From assembly GCF_900143005.1 (NCBI RefSeq), contig NZ_FRCS01000003.1, positions 496,001 through 560,000 of the forward strand: DNA of 64,000 nucleotides. Reading direction: 5' to 3'. The notes under the pieces are model-generated. The model ran no database searches and had not been told where the DNA came from. It was given only the letters and a program-made list of their open reading frames with translations. Made by a program: the position numbers and the translations under genes. Shown here piece after piece: positions 17,244-25,744 of the stretch. Each line of letters opens with the position of its first letter. Position 1 is the stretch's first letter. Origin of the DNA: Cryptosporangium aurantiacum (lineage in GTDB: Bacteria; Actinomycetota; Actinomycetes; Mycobacteriales; Cryptosporangiaceae).

Positions 17244-18127
17244 CACACCTCCCGGCGCAGGAAGTCCAGCGCGGCCGCGTTGAACACGTCGGGGTCCTCG
17301 AAGTGCGGCCAGTGTTTGGTCTCCGGCATCTCCAGGACACTCGCGTCGGGGATGAGCTCGGCGACCCGGCGCGCGGTGCTCTGGTACTCGCCGTGGTCGC
17401 GGCCGGACGCCACGACCAGCGTGGGCGCCGCGATCGCCTTCCAGTCCGCCTCGGGGATGAGGTTGCGCTCCCTGGCCTGCTCGTCCTGGAGGATCAGCAG
17501 GTGGTCGATCGTGGCCCGGGTGTCCGGGAGCCGGTAGATGGCCTGCCGGAGTGCGATGACGTCCGGGATCCGGTTGCGCTCGTCCGCGATGAGGTGGTCG
17601 AACATCGCCTTGATCGAGTCCCAGTCGGGGTTCTCGACCGCCCGGGTGCGCTCGGCGCGGATCCGGGCCATGTTCGACGCGGTGGCGAGGAGGCCGGCCG
17701 GGGACATCAGGATCAACCGCTCGACCCGCGCCGGGTGGTCGACTGCCAGCTTCGCGGCCACCCAGGCACCCAGCGACATGCCGACGACGGCGGCGCGCTC
17801 CATCTCGAAGTGGTCGAGCACCGCGACCACCTGCGCGAGATACTCCTGGATCTCGTAGTCGTAGTCCGGCTTGGCCGAGAACCCGTTGCCGACCATGTCG
17901 ATCGCCACGCAGTGGAAGTGCTCGGCCAGCGGCCCGAGGTTGGGCGCGAACGTCTCCCAGTGACCGCCGGTGCCGTGGAGTAACACCACCGGCGGTGCCG
18001 CCGGGTTCCCGGCCTCGACGAACCGGGTGCGGACGCCGGCGGCGTCCAGGAAACCCTGGCGGAACTCCACGGTTCGCAGGTGGGTCCAGATACTCCGGTA
18101 CGGCGTCGCGGCGCGCTCTTCGGTCAT
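17243..18127 (-). CDS. C-C bond alpha/beta hydrolase, MhpC-like
   Basis: A 294-aa meta-cleavage-product hydrolase. It has the oxyanion loop [12 protein letters not shown] at about 50, nucleophile elbow VGMSLGAW at about 115, Asp in VVASGRDHG and His in [11 protein letters not shown]. The family splits the linear dienone produced by extradiol ring cleavage. Two ATGs stand in tandem (18130, 18127); the second is better spaced from GAAGGG. It is the first gene of a seven-gene operon running to 10768, with two good GTCAGA-type sites in the promoter it shares with the fused acyl-CoA dehydrogenase. Confidence 0.9.
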   Translation of the reverse strand: MTEERAATPYRSIWTHLRTVEFRQGFLDAAGVRTRFVEAGNPAAPPVVLLHGTGGHWETFAPNLGPLAEHFHCVAIDMVGNGFSAKPDYDYEIQEYLAQVVAVLDHFEMERAAVVGMSLGAWVAAKLAVDHPARVERLILMSPAGLLATASNMARIRAERTRAVENPDWDSIKAMFDHLIADERNRIPDVIALRQAIYRLPDTRATIDHLLILQDEQARERNLIPEADWKAIAAPTLVVASGRDHGEYQSTARRVAELIPDASVLEMPETKHWPHFEDPDVFNAAALDFLRREV

Positions 18128-18155
18128 CATTGGCCCTTCAGCGGCGGGACTAGTT

Positions 18156-18172
18156 TCTGACAGTCAGTCTAT
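18156..18172. promoter_or_regulatory. GTCAGA-type site in divergent promoter
   Basis: TCTGACAGTCAGTCTAT is the reverse strand of the GTAGAC-N5-GTCAGA family with one end mismatch. It lies 29-45 bp upstream of the MhpC-like start at 18127. Confidence 0.65.
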
Positions 18173-18199
18173 GCTTAGACCCGGGGTTCGGGGTGATTT

Positions 18200-18216
18200 T
18201 CTGACGCAGTGTATGC
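18200..18216. promoter_or_regulatory. GTCAGA-type site in divergent promoter
   Basis: TCTGACGCAGTGTATGC, on the opposite strand GCATAC-ACTGC-GTCAGA. It is 44 bp from the site at 18156 and about 90 bp upstream of the fused acyl-CoA dehydrogenase at 18304. Confidence 0.65.
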
Positions 18217-18303
18217 CACGATCATGCCTGCCGGGCTTCCGTGGTGTGACGCGGTCGGCGTCCGGTCTGACACCCCATACAACTAGGCCGGAGGTTACCG
18301 ACG

Positions 18304-20559
18304 ATGAACATCGAGGTTGGCGTCGCGGACAACGACGAGCAGGCCGCCCTCGCTGACGCCGTCCGGCGCGCACTGGCTCGCCAGTGGACCAGCGACGAGC
18401 GGCAGAAGAGGATCAGCGATCCCGCCTCGGTGACCGAACGCCCGCTGTGGGCGACGCTCACGGAGCTGGGTGTCCCCGGCCTCCCCGTGCCGGAGGACCT
18501 GGGTGGCTCCGGCGGAACCTGGAGCGACCTCGGCGTCGCGCTCGAGGCCGCCGGCGCCGTGCTCGCCCCGACCCCCGCCGTCGGCGTGGCCGGCGCGCTC
18601 GGCGCCCTCGAACAGCGCAGCGGCACCGACGCGGCACGGCTGCGCACCGGCCTGGTCACCGGCGCGACGATCGCCACCGTCGCTTGGGCGGACGAGACCG
18701 CCGAGCCGGTCGAGGCCAGGACCGACGGCGCGGGCGCCCAGGGCAACACGGTCCTCGTGACCGGCGGCCGCGACCTGCTACTGACTCCCGAAGCCGACAC
18801 CGTGATTCTGCTCGCCACGTCCGGCGAGGGGCCGCTGCTGGTCGCCGTCGAGACGAACGCCGAGGGCGTCACGGTCCAGCGACACGACGGACTGGACCTC
18901 ACCCGACCGACCGGCACGCTCATCCTGCGGGGCGCTCTCGCCACCGTGCTGGCCGCGGGTGAGACCGCGGTGGCCGCCGAGCGCCGCAGCCGGGTCGCCG
19001 GTGGCGCCGCCCTCGCCAATGAGCTCGTCGGCGCCGTCGCGCACTGCCTGGCCGGTGCGGTCTCCTACGCCGCCGACCGGGAGCAGTTCGGCCGGCCGAT
19101 CGGCGCGTTCCAGGCCGTCAAACACCGCTGCGCCGACGTGCTCGCCGCGCTCGAGCTGGCCCGGGCCGCCGCTCGCGCGGTCACCGCGTTACTGGACGAC
19201 GCCGGGGCCGATCCGGACGCACTCGACGACGCGGTCGCGCTCGCGCTGCTGCAGGCCGGACGCGCACTGCACGAGGCGTCCAACGGCTACATCCAGACTC
19301 TGGGCGGCGTCGGGTTCACCTGGGAGCACGAGGCGCACCTGTACTTCCGCCGCTCCGGCGCCTCGGCGGCGTTCTTCGGCGGGGCCGACGCCCACCTGGC
19401 CCGCCTGGACCCTGTTGCGGCCGGCGCGGCGAAGCCGCCGACGTTCACCGGCCCCGCCGCCGAACTCGCGGCCCAGGTAGACGCACTGCTTCCCGCGCAC
19501 CGCGCGAAGTGGGGCGACGACGACTCGTTCGCCGCGCGTCTGGACTGGCAGCGCACCCTCCACGCGGTCGGGTGGATCGCACCGCAGTGGCCGACCGAGT
19601 TCGGTGGCAAGGGCTTGGACATCGTCGACCAAGTGCGGTGCGACAACGTCCTGGCGGTCCGCGGCGCCCCCGCACTCGCCGGCGTGCTCGGCGTCAACAA
19701 CGTCGCACCGACCCTGATGCACTGGGGCACGCCCGAGCAACAGCAGCACCTCGCGGGGATCCAGGCCGGCACCGAGGTCTGGTGCCAGGGCTTCTCCGAG
19801 CCCGGCGCCGGGAGCGACCTGGCGTCCCTGCGCACCAAGGCGGTGCTCGTCGGTGAGGGCGACGACCGGGAATTCGTGGTCACCGGACAGAAGATCTGGA
19901 CGTCGGAGGGCATGGAGGCCGACTACTGCCTGCTGCTCGTCCGCACCGACCCGGACGCGCGCCCGCACAAGGGCATCTCCGCGCTGCTCGTTCCGCTCGA
20001 CCTCCCTGGCATCACTCGCCGTCCGATCACGCAGATCACCGGTGAGGGCGGTTTCGCGGAACTCTTCTTCGACGAGGTGCGGGCTCCGTACTCGCGGCTG
20101 CTCGGGCCACTGCACGGCGGCTGGACCGTGACGATGACGACGCTCGCCTTCGAGCGGTCCGGCGTGATCATGATGGCCGGCCGGCTCGAACAGGAGGTGC
20201 GCGAGGCGGTCGACGAACTATCCGGTCGCGATCTGCCGTCCGGTGTCCGGCTGGCGCTGACCGATCGTCTGGTCGAGGCCCGGCTACTCGGTGCGCTCGG
20301 CGAACGGGCGCTCGGACGCATCGCCGCCGGGGGCGCGCCCGGGCCGGAACACTCGGTGATCAAGCTGGCGTGGTCGCTGGCGTCGACGCATCTGGGCGAG
20401 ACCCGGTTGGCGGCCCTCGGTCCGGACGCCGTGACCGCCCCGGTAGGCCGGGCCGCACGCCACGGCTACCTGCTCAGTCGCGCGTCGACGATCGCCGGGG
20501 GCACGACCGACATCATGCGCAACATCCTGGCCGAGCGCGTGCTGGGCATGCCCCGCTGA
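18304..20559 (+). CDS. Fused double acyl-CoA dehydrogenase (FadE34-like)
   Basis: A 751-aa protein with two acyl-CoA dehydrogenase halves in tandem. Residues about 1-370 resemble the small-subunit type (EQFGRPIGAFQAVKHRCAD, GGVGFTWEHEAHLYFRRS). Residues about 380-751 resemble the large type (CQGFSEPGAGSDLASL, VVTGQKIWTSEG, AGGTTDIMRNILAERVLG). FadE34/ChsE3 of mycobacterial sterol side-chain degradation has this fused layout. It should work without a separate partner. It is divergent from the meta-cleavage operon with a shared GTCAGA-type control region, and a strong hairpin follows the stop. Confidence 0.93.
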   Translation: MNIEVGVADNDEQAALADAVRRALARQWTSDERQKRISDPASVTERPLWATLTELGVPGLPVPEDLGGSGGTWSDLGVALEAAGAVLAPTPAVGVAGALGALEQRSGTDAARLRTGLVTGATIATVAWADETAEPVEARTDGAGAQGNTVLVTGGRDLLLTPEADTVILLATSGEGPLLVAVETNAEGVTVQRHDGLDLTRPTGTLILRGALATVLAAGETAVAAERRSRVAGGAALANELVGAVAHCLAGAVSYAADREQFGRPIGAFQAVKHRCADVLAALELARAAARAVTALLDDAGADPDALDDAVALALLQAGRALHEASNGYIQTLGGVGFTWEHEAHLYFRRSGASAAFFGGADAHLARLDPVAAGAAKPPTFTGPAAELAAQVDALLPAHRAKWGDDDSFAARLDWQRTLHAVGWIAPQWPTEFGGKGLDIVDQVRCDNVLAVRGAPALAGVLGVNNVAPTLMHWGTPEQQQHLAGIQAGTEVWCQGFSEPGAGSDLASLRTKAVLVGEGDDREFVVTGQKIWTSEGMEADYCLLLVRTDPDARPHKGISALLVPLDLPGITRRPITQITGEGGFAELFFDEVRAPYSRLLGPLHGGWTVTMTTLAFERSGVIMMAGRLEQEVREAVDELSGRDLPSGVRLALTDRLVEARLLGALGERALGRIAAGGAPGPEHSVIKLAWSLASTHLGETRLAALGPDAVTAPVGRAARHGYLLSRASTIAGGTTDIMRNILAERVLGMPR

Positions 20560-20561
20560 CA

Positions 20562-20600
20562 CGAGTGGGCCGGGCTCGCGCGCGAGCCCGGCCAAACTCG
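20562..20600. terminator. Hairpin between convergent genes
   Basis: GGCCGGGCTCGCG (20568-20580) pairs perfectly with 20581-20593, and an outer CGAGT/ACTCG pair extends it. It lies between the fused acyl-CoA dehydrogenase stop and the MhpA-like stop. Confidence 0.8.
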
Positions 20601-20620
20601 TCTCCGTGGTCAGGGCGACC

Positions 20621-22231
20621 TCAGTACGGAAGGTCGAGTGCCGCCGCGAGGCGGGTCAGGATCTCGGGCAGCGCGTCCGGCCCACAGGCCGCCGCGACGT
20701 AGCGGTCCGGCCGGACGACGAGGATCCGCTCGGCCGGCCTGGCCAGGAGCAGGTCGCGGAATCCGCCTTCGTCGTCGATCAGCACGCCGGTGCCGTCCAC
20801 GAGATCCCGGTCGACGCCGTGGCGACGCCCTGGAGCGGCGGGCAGGACGCGCCAGAGCCGGGCGTCCATTCGCGTCAGTAGCGTCCGGGCATCGGCGGAC
20901 AGGCCACGACCGGGGTCCCCGTCGAGTCCGATCACGGCGAACACCGGGCCGAGGACGTCGTCGAGCCGCCGTCGCGCACCCTCGGCATCGGTGACGAACG
21001 GCTGGCCGAGCAGGCGCCCCACCGGCGACGCCGCGTCCGGCCGAGCCGGGGGCACCACGACACCACGCTCGTACCGGGGCGCCGGCTTGTACTTCATCTG
21101 CAGGATGTAGTCCCGGGCACCCGGCACGCGCTGCACACCCCGGAACAGCCCGTCCCGGACGATCTCGGTGGCCCGATTACGCGGTTGGTACATCCGCCCG
21201 ACCCGGGTGGCGAACGAGACCATCGCCGACGCGTGGTGCCGCCGCTCGGTGTCGTAGGTGTCCAGCAGACCCTCGCCGGCCCGGCCCGCGGTCACCGCGG
21301 CCAGCTTCCACGCCAGGTTCGTCGCGTCCCGGATCCCGGAGTTCATGCCCTGGCCGAAGAACGGCGGTTGCAGGTGGGCGGCGTCGCCACCGAGGAACAC
21401 GGGGCCGGACCGGAAGCGCTCGGCGATCCGTGAGTGGTGCCAGTACACCCGCCGGCCCTGGATCGTCGGCAGCGGCAACGAGGGGTAGAACGGCCGGAGC
21501 AGGCCGGTGACGAACTCGTCGGTGACGACCCGCTGTTCGTCCTCGCCGGGCAGCAGCTTGAACTCGAACCGCCGGTGCGCGTAGGGCAGCGGGATCGTCA
21601 TCGCCGGCCGGTCGGGGTCGCAGTAGACCGCCGAATACAGCGTCTGCAGGCTGTCGTCGGCGACGTCGATCACCAGCCAGCGCGACGCCGCCGTCTCCCC
21701 GACCAAGGGGATCCCGAGCCGCTCGCGGACGAAGCTGCGCCCGCCGTCGGCCCCCACCACGTAGCGAGCCCGCACGGCGAGCCCTCCCCCGGCGGTCTTG
21801 GCCTCCAGCGCTACCCCGTCGGGCCCGACGTCCAGGCCGGTGACCTCCGCGCCCGGGTACAGGGTGACCTGGTCGAACCGCTCCAGGCCGCGGCGCAACG
21901 ACGCTTCCGTCACCGGTTGGAGGAAGAGGTTGCGCCGCGGCCAGCCGTAGGGACGGCCGCTCGGCCCGACGTGCGCGAGCCGCCTACCGGTCGAGCTGTG
22001 GTACCGGATCGGGGCGTTGAGGATCAGGTCGGGAAGCACGTCGTCGATCACGCCGGCCGTCTGGAACGTGCGCAGCGACTCGTCGTCGATGGCCACCGCC
22101 CGTGGGTACGGGGTGACGTCGGGCTCGCGGTCGAGCACCGCCGTCCGCACCCCGTAGGTTCCCAGCAGGTTGGCCAGCGTGATCCCGCACGGCCCCGCTC
22201 CGACGACCGCCACCTCGACGTCGATGTCCAC
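20621..22231 (-). CDS. MhpA-like FAD-dependent aromatic ring hydroxylase
   Basis: A 536-aa group A flavoprotein monooxygenase, near the length of MhpA (3-(3-hydroxyphenyl)propionate 2-hydroxylase). The FAD fingerprint GAGPCGITLANLLG is at residue 11, the DG motif in GADGGRSFVRERLG, and the GD motif in GGDAAHLQPPFFGQGMN, with a thioredoxin-like C-terminal domain. It would place a second hydroxyl ortho to a phenolic one, giving the catechol for the MhpB-like dioxygenase at 31325. The GTG start has AAGGGCAGGA upstream. It follows a SnoaL-like gene in the same operon. Confidence 0.9.
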   Translation of the reverse strand: MDIDVEVAVVGAGPCGITLANLLGTYGVRTAVLDREPDVTPYPRAVAIDDESLRTFQTAGVIDDVLPDLILNAPIRYHSSTGRRLAHVGPSGRPYGWPRRNLFLQPVTEASLRRGLERFDQVTLYPGAEVTGLDVGPDGVALEAKTAGGGLAVRARYVVGADGGRSFVRERLGIPLVGETAASRWLVIDVADDSLQTLYSAVYCDPDRPAMTIPLPYAHRRFEFKLLPGEDEQRVVTDEFVTGLLRPFYPSLPLPTIQGRRVYWHHSRIAERFRSGPVFLGGDAAHLQPPFFGQGMNSGIRDATNLAWKLAAVTAGRAGEGLLDTYDTERRHHASAMVSFATRVGRMYQPRNRATEIVRDGLFRGVQRVPGARDYILQMKYKPAPRYERGVVVPPARPDAASPVGRLLGQPFVTDAEGARRRLDDVLGPVFAVIGLDGDPGRGLSADARTLLTRMDARLWRVLPAAPGRRHGVDRDLVDGTGVLIDDEGGFRDLLLARPAERILVVRPDRYVAAACGPDALPEILTRLAAALDLPY

Positions 22232-22276
22232 CGATCCTGCCCTTCGTGCTCGTGAGTTGTCCGGTACCGGGGCCGG

Positions 22277-22903
22277 TCAGGCCCGGCGGGTCGAGGCCGG
22301 GCGCGGGTGTCGTGTCCCGAACGTCATCTCGCGGAGGCTGCCGATCGGTGGCACGTCCTTACCCAGCCACGACGGCTTGGCGGTGTGTCCGGTCGGCGGC
22401 TTTGCCCACTCGATCGGACCCCAGTCCGCCCGCGACAGCGGATCGGTGGCCTCCGCGCCGGCTTCGTCCCGGGCGGCGGCGTAGCGCTGGTTGAACAGCT
22501 TCATCTCCTGCACGGTCCACCAGTCGTCCTCGCTGGCCCACTTCCCGTCACCGGCGTACTGGATGACCTGCAGCGAGGGAAACTCCAGCGCCGGGGCGCC
22601 CGGCACCGGGTTGTCGGCCCGGTTCAGCACCTTGTAGACGATCTGCCGGCCGTCGATGACGTACCAGACGAGCGGGGAGTAGACGTGCGCGGCGAACGAC
22701 ATCGTGCCTTCGAGGAACTGCTGGATCTCCGCCGGCCCGTGGAACGTCCCCCAGAAGTGGTCGTTGTAGGTGGCGTCCTCGGTGAACAGCTGCGACCACG
22801 CCACCCAGTCCTCGCCGACCGGTCCGGTCAGGAAGTAGTGCCGAAACGCGGCCTCCACCTCGTCCCGGCCGACCTCCGGGGCCTCGTTGCCCGTTCCGCT
22901 CAT
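22277..22903 (-). CDS. SnoaL-like (NTF2-fold) protein with C-terminal extension
   Basis: A 208-aa protein whose first about 140 residues fit the SnoaL-like fold (VEAAFRHYFLTGPVGEDW, LFTEDATYNDHFWGTF, GPAEIQQFLEG), followed by a W/P-rich tail of about 65 residues. ATG 22903 has GGAGG nine bases upstream. It leads the operon with the MhpA-like hydroxylase 45 bp downstream, so it may act on the hydroxylation product or substrate; the reaction is unknown. Confidence 0.8.
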   Translation of the reverse strand: MSGTGNEAPEVGRDEVEAAFRHYFLTGPVGEDWVAWSQLFTEDATYNDHFWGTFHGPAEIQQFLEGTMSFAAHVYSPLVWYVIDGRQIVYKVLNRADNPVPGAPALEFPSLQVIQYAGDGKWASEDDWWTVQEMKLFNQRYAAARDEAGAEATDPLSRADWGPIEWAKPPTGHTAKPSWLGKDVPPIGSLREMTFGTRHPRPASTRRA

Positions 22904-22941
22904 GGGATCGCCTCCACCTCTCGACTCCGAACGTCCGTCTA

Positions 22942-22958
22942 TCTGACGTTAGCGTCAC
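22942..22958. promoter_or_regulatory. GTCAGA-type site, 6-bp spacer form
   Basis: TCTGACGTTAGCGTCAC: TCTGAC followed after six rather than five bases by GTCAC. It is in the divergent region between the SnoaL-like start (22903) and the luciferase-like start (23072). Its spacing resembles the palindromes found right of 40 kb. Confidence 0.5.
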
Positions 22959-22997
22959 TCGCTCGTGCAGGTAAAGAGATCGTTTCTCGATGCTGGT

Positions 22998-23014
22998 TCT
23001 GACAAAACGTTGAC
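22998..23014. promoter_or_regulatory. GTCAGA-type site in divergent promoter
   Basis: TCTGACAAAACGTTGAC, on the opposite strand GTCAAC-GTTTT-GTCAGA. It is 58-74 bp upstream of the luciferase-like start at 23072. Confidence 0.6.
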
Positions 23015-23071
23015 GCACTGGACGCTGCGCGGCGAGCATCGGTGCAGCCGAACACCGATCAAGGGAGATCA

Positions 23072-23986
23072 GTGAAATTCACGGTGGAGTACCCGATCGA
23101 GCGCGGCCCGTACGCGCCCGAGTTCCTCGACCCCGACGCACTGGCCGAATTCGCGCGCACCGCCGAGGCCGCGGGCTTCGACGCGATCGCGTTCAGCGAG
23201 CACCCCGCTCCGTCCCGCAAGTGGATCGAGGCCGGCGGGCACGACACGTTCGATCCGCTGGCCGCGCTCGCGTTCTGTGCCGCCGCGACCAGCCGGATCC
23301 GGCTGATGACGCACTTGCTGGTCTTGCCATACCACAACCCGCTCCAGGTCGCGAAGACGCTGGCCACTGTCGACATCCTGTCCCGCGGCCGACTCGTCGT
23401 CGTGGCAGGGACCGGGTACCTGCGCTCGGAGTTCGCGGCCGTCGGCGTCGACTTCGACCAGCGCAACACGCTGTTCGACGAGGCGGTCGCGGCGATCACC
23501 ACCGCCTGGTCCGGCGACGCCTACGCCTACCAGGGCCGCCACTTCCGAGCCGTCGACCAGGTCCTGCGACCACGACCGCTCCAGCAGCCGCATCCACCAC
23601 TCTGGATCGGCGGCAACAGCCCACTGACCCGGCGACGCGTGGTGCGCTACGGCCGCGGCTGGTCTCCGATGCTCACCGCCGGCCGGCACGCGCCGTCCCT
23701 CCGGACGCCCCCGATCGACTCGATCGAGGAGCTGGCCGCCGCGGTCACCGACCTCCACGCCCAGCTCCGGGACGCCGGACGCCAGCCGGACGAGGTGGAG
23801 ATCCAGCTGGAAGCGCCGACTCCGGCCGAAGCCGGCGGGCCCGCCGATCCGGCGGCGCACCGCGAGACGCTGCAGGACTACGCGAAGGCCGGAGTGACGT
23901 CGGCGCTGGTGCACGTACCGGCCGACAGTCTCGAGAACGCGCTGGCCGCGGTGCGCGACTATGGCGCCGCAGCGATCTCCGCCTGA
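23072..23986 (+). CDS. Luciferase-like F420-type oxidoreductase (Rv2161c-like group)
   Basis: A 304-aa TIM-barrel luciferase-like protein. Recognisable are FDAIAFSEHPAPS near residue 40, TSRIRLMTHLLVLPYHNP near 80, GRLVVVAGTGYLRSEF near 110, and HPPLWIGGNSPLTRRR near 180. The HNP and GxGYL pattern fits the actinobacterial group often called Rv2161c-like, which is thought to use F420. GTG 23072 follows AAGGGAGA. It is divergent from the SnoaL/MhpA-like operon and shares its operator sites. The reaction is unknown. Confidence 0.87.
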   Translation: MKFTVEYPIERGPYAPEFLDPDALAEFARTAEAAGFDAIAFSEHPAPSRKWIEAGGHDTFDPLAALAFCAAATSRIRLMTHLLVLPYHNPLQVAKTLATVDILSRGRLVVVAGTGYLRSEFAAVGVDFDQRNTLFDEAVAAITTAWSGDAYAYQGRHFRAVDQVLRPRPLQQPHPPLWIGGNSPLTRRRVVRYGRGWSPMLTAGRHAPSLRTPPIDSIEELAAAVTDLHAQLRDAGRQPDEVEIQLEAPTPAEAGGPADPAAHRETLQDYAKAGVTSALVHVPADSLENALAAVRDYGAAAISA

Positions 23987-23990
23987 GGTC

Positions 23991-24317
23991 CTACACCGTG
24001 TTGCGGCGGGCCTTTCCGGCGTAGCCGAAGAAGCGCTGGAAGTTCTCGTCGTTGATCGGTTGGGCCCGGTTGCGCTGCTGACCTTCTTCCAGGGCGGCCA
24101 GCCGGGCCCTGGCGCTGGCCAGCGCGGCCTCGTCGACGCTGCCCGCCCGCTCGAGTTCGGCGACCGTCCGGCGCATGGATCGAATCTCGATCTCCAGCCG
24201 CGCACCGGCTTCGCCGAACGTCAGCAGGTCGTAGTCGTCCTCCTCCGGACGCTCTACGGCCTCGAGGGCTTCGTCGTCGGCCGGACCGTCGACCGCGTCG
24301 TTGCGCGTCTCCGTCAT
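23991..24317 (-). CDS. Conserved-looking small acidic coiled-coil protein, function unknown
   Basis: A 108-aa protein that I do not recognise. It starts with an acidic stretch (ALEAVERPEEDDYD), continues into a long helix likely to form a coiled coil (about residues 35-80, with RLEIEIRSMRRTVAELERAG), and ends with PINDENFQRFFGYAGKARR. ATG 24317 has GGAGG eight bases upstream. It is divergent from the amidohydrolase at 24417, with a GTCAGA-type site in the 99-bp gap, so it is likely part of the same regulon. A small partner or scaffold role is possible but not shown. Confidence 0.7.
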   Translation of the reverse strand: MTETRNDAVDGPADDEALEAVERPEEDDYDLLTFGEAGARLEIEIRSMRRTVAELERAGSVDEAALASARARLAALEEGQQRNRAQPINDENFQRFFGYAGKARRNTV

Positions 24318-24371
24318 GGCGAATCCTCCGGGACTCTGGTGATGCAGCGCACACAGCATATACAGTTTTTC

Positions 24372-24388
24372 GTGTACGGCGCGTCAGA
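24372..24388. promoter_or_regulatory. GTCAGA-type site between divergent genes
   Basis: GTGTACGGCGCGTCAGA fits GNNNAC-N5-GTCAGA fully. It lies 29 bp upstream of the amidohydrolase start and 55 bp from the small protein start. Confidence 0.65.
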
Positions 24389-24416
24389 AAGTTGTGCGCT
24401 ATCTCGGGAGGCACCG

Positions 24417-25586
24417 ATGCCACTGCAAGAACACCACCAGATCGTCTCGGTCGATGACCACCTCGTGGAGCATCCCCGCGTCTGGCAGGACCGCATTCCG
24501 GAGCGGTACCGGGAGGCCGCGCCGAGGATCGTCGAGGCGAACGGCAAGCACGTCTGGCACTACGACGGGAACGTGTTCCCCACCATCGGGCTGAACGCCG
24601 TCGCCGGGAAGGACCCCAAGGAGTGGGGTATGGATCCGGTCCGCTACGAGGACATGATCCCCGGCTGCTATGACCCGGTCGCGCGGGTCAAGGACATGGA
24701 CCTCGACGGAGTGCAGGCCGCCCTGTGCTTCCCGTCCTTCCCCGGCTTCGGCGGCGGCACGTTCTTCCGCGCCAAGGACAAGGACTTGGCGCTGCTCTGC
24801 GTGCAGGCCTGGAACGACTTCTACATCGACGAGTGGTGCGCGACCGCGCCCGACCGGTTCGTTCCGATGGCCATCCTGCCGGTCTGGGACATCGGCCTGA
24901 CGGTCAAGGAAGCACAGCGCACGGCCGCCAAGGGCGCCCGGACGTTCTCCTTCCCGGACAGCCCGGTGCCGCTGGGGCTGCCGTCCTTCCACAGCCGGCA
25001 CTGGGACCCGTTGTGGCAGGTGGCGTCGGATGCCGAGGTGCCGATCTCGCTGCACTTCGGCTCCGGCTCGTTCGTGCCCGGCTTCTCCTTCTCCGGAAAG
25101 GCGCCGGGGCCGGAGATGGCGGCCGAGAACGTGCCGTTCGTGGTGCCGATCATCCTGTTCGGCTGCAACCTGATGTGGAGCACCGTCGACCTGCTGTTCT
25201 CCGGCGCCCTCCAGCGGTTCCCGAAGCTGCAGTTCTCGCTCGCCGAAGGCGGCATCGGCTGGCTGCCCTACATCCTGGAGCGCTCCGACTTCGCCTGGGA
25301 CCGGCACCGCTGGTACCAGGACATCGATAAAGAGACGCGCCCGAGCGACCTGTTCCGGAAGCACTTCTGGGGCTGCTTCATCGACGATGAGCACGGGGTA
25401 CTCAACCGCCACACGATCGGCGTCGACCGGCTCACGCTGGAGATCGACTACCCGCACTCGGACTCGAACTGGCCCAACAGCCGCAAGCGGGCCGCTGAGG
25501 TGCTGGCCGACGTTCCGGACGACGAGGTCGAGATGATCGTCGAGACCAACGCCCGCCGGATGCTGCGCTTCCCTCGCCTGGGCTGA
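24417..25586 (+). CDS. Amidohydrolase-2 family metal-dependent hydrolase/decarboxylase
   Basis: A 389-aa COG2159-type TIM-barrel protein. It begins with a metal-binding DxH (SVDDHLVEHP) and has ISLHFGSGSF mid-protein and LEIDYPHSDSNWP near the C-terminus. ACMSD-like members decarboxylate aromatic or unsaturated acids, others hydrolyse C-C or amide bonds, so the reaction here is open. ATG 24417 has GGGAGG upstream. A strong terminator hairpin follows. A paralog with nearly the same C-terminal region is cut by the right window edge at 63392. Confidence 0.88.
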   Translation: MPLQEHHQIVSVDDHLVEHPRVWQDRIPERYREAAPRIVEANGKHVWHYDGNVFPTIGLNAVAGKDPKEWGMDPVRYEDMIPGCYDPVARVKDMDLDGVQAALCFPSFPGFGGGTFFRAKDKDLALLCVQAWNDFYIDEWCATAPDRFVPMAILPVWDIGLTVKEAQRTAAKGARTFSFPDSPVPLGLPSFHSRHWDPLWQVASDAEVPISLHFGSGSFVPGFSFSGKAPGPEMAAENVPFVVPIILFGCNLMWSTVDLLFSGALQRFPKLQFSLAEGGIGWLPYILERSDFAWDRHRWYQDIDKETRPSDLFRKHFWGCFIDDEHGVLNRHTIGVDRLTLEIDYPHSDSNWPNSRKRAAEVLADVPDDEVEMIVETNARRMLRFPRLG

Positions 25587-25594
25587 CAGCGCGC

Positions 25595-25629
25595 AAAGGG
25601 CTCCGGGCCATGTTGGCCCGGAGCCCTTT
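25595..25629. terminator. Perfect 16-bp terminator hairpin
   Basis: AAAGGGCTCCGGGCCA (25595-25610) pairs perfectly with 25614-25629 around a 3-base loop, and the descending arm ends in CCCTTTC. It ends the amidohydrolase transcript and may also act on the opposite strand. Confidence 0.88.
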
Positions 25630-25635
25630 CGTTAT

Positions 25636-25652
25636 GGTGACAGACCGTCAGA
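25636..25652. promoter_or_regulatory. GTCAGA-type site in a convergent gap
   Basis: GGTGACAGACCGTCAGA fits the family, but it lies between two converging genes just after a terminator. It may be chance or the relic of a promoter. Confidence 0.25.
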
Positions 25653-25666
25653 GACTCGCAGGCCGC

Positions 25667-25719
25667 AGCCCGGCGCGGATACACGCAAAACCGGGCTCTA
25701 AGTCGCGCCTACAGCCCGG
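25667..25719. terminator. Two mutually exclusive hairpins after the mycofactocin-type SDR
   Basis: AGCCCGG occurs at 25667-25673 and 25713-25719, flanking CCGGGCT at 25691-25697, so the central element can pair with either side. It lies just past the SDR stop at 25745 and probably ends the long minus-strand operon. Confidence 0.45.
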
Positions 25720-25744
25720 GTTCGCGTCAACGCACGCGCTCGGC

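Noticed and set aside
25690-25740. A tRNA-like stretch with GGTTCG resembling a T arm.
   Set aside because: No acceptor stem, D arm or anticodon arm can be formed around it.
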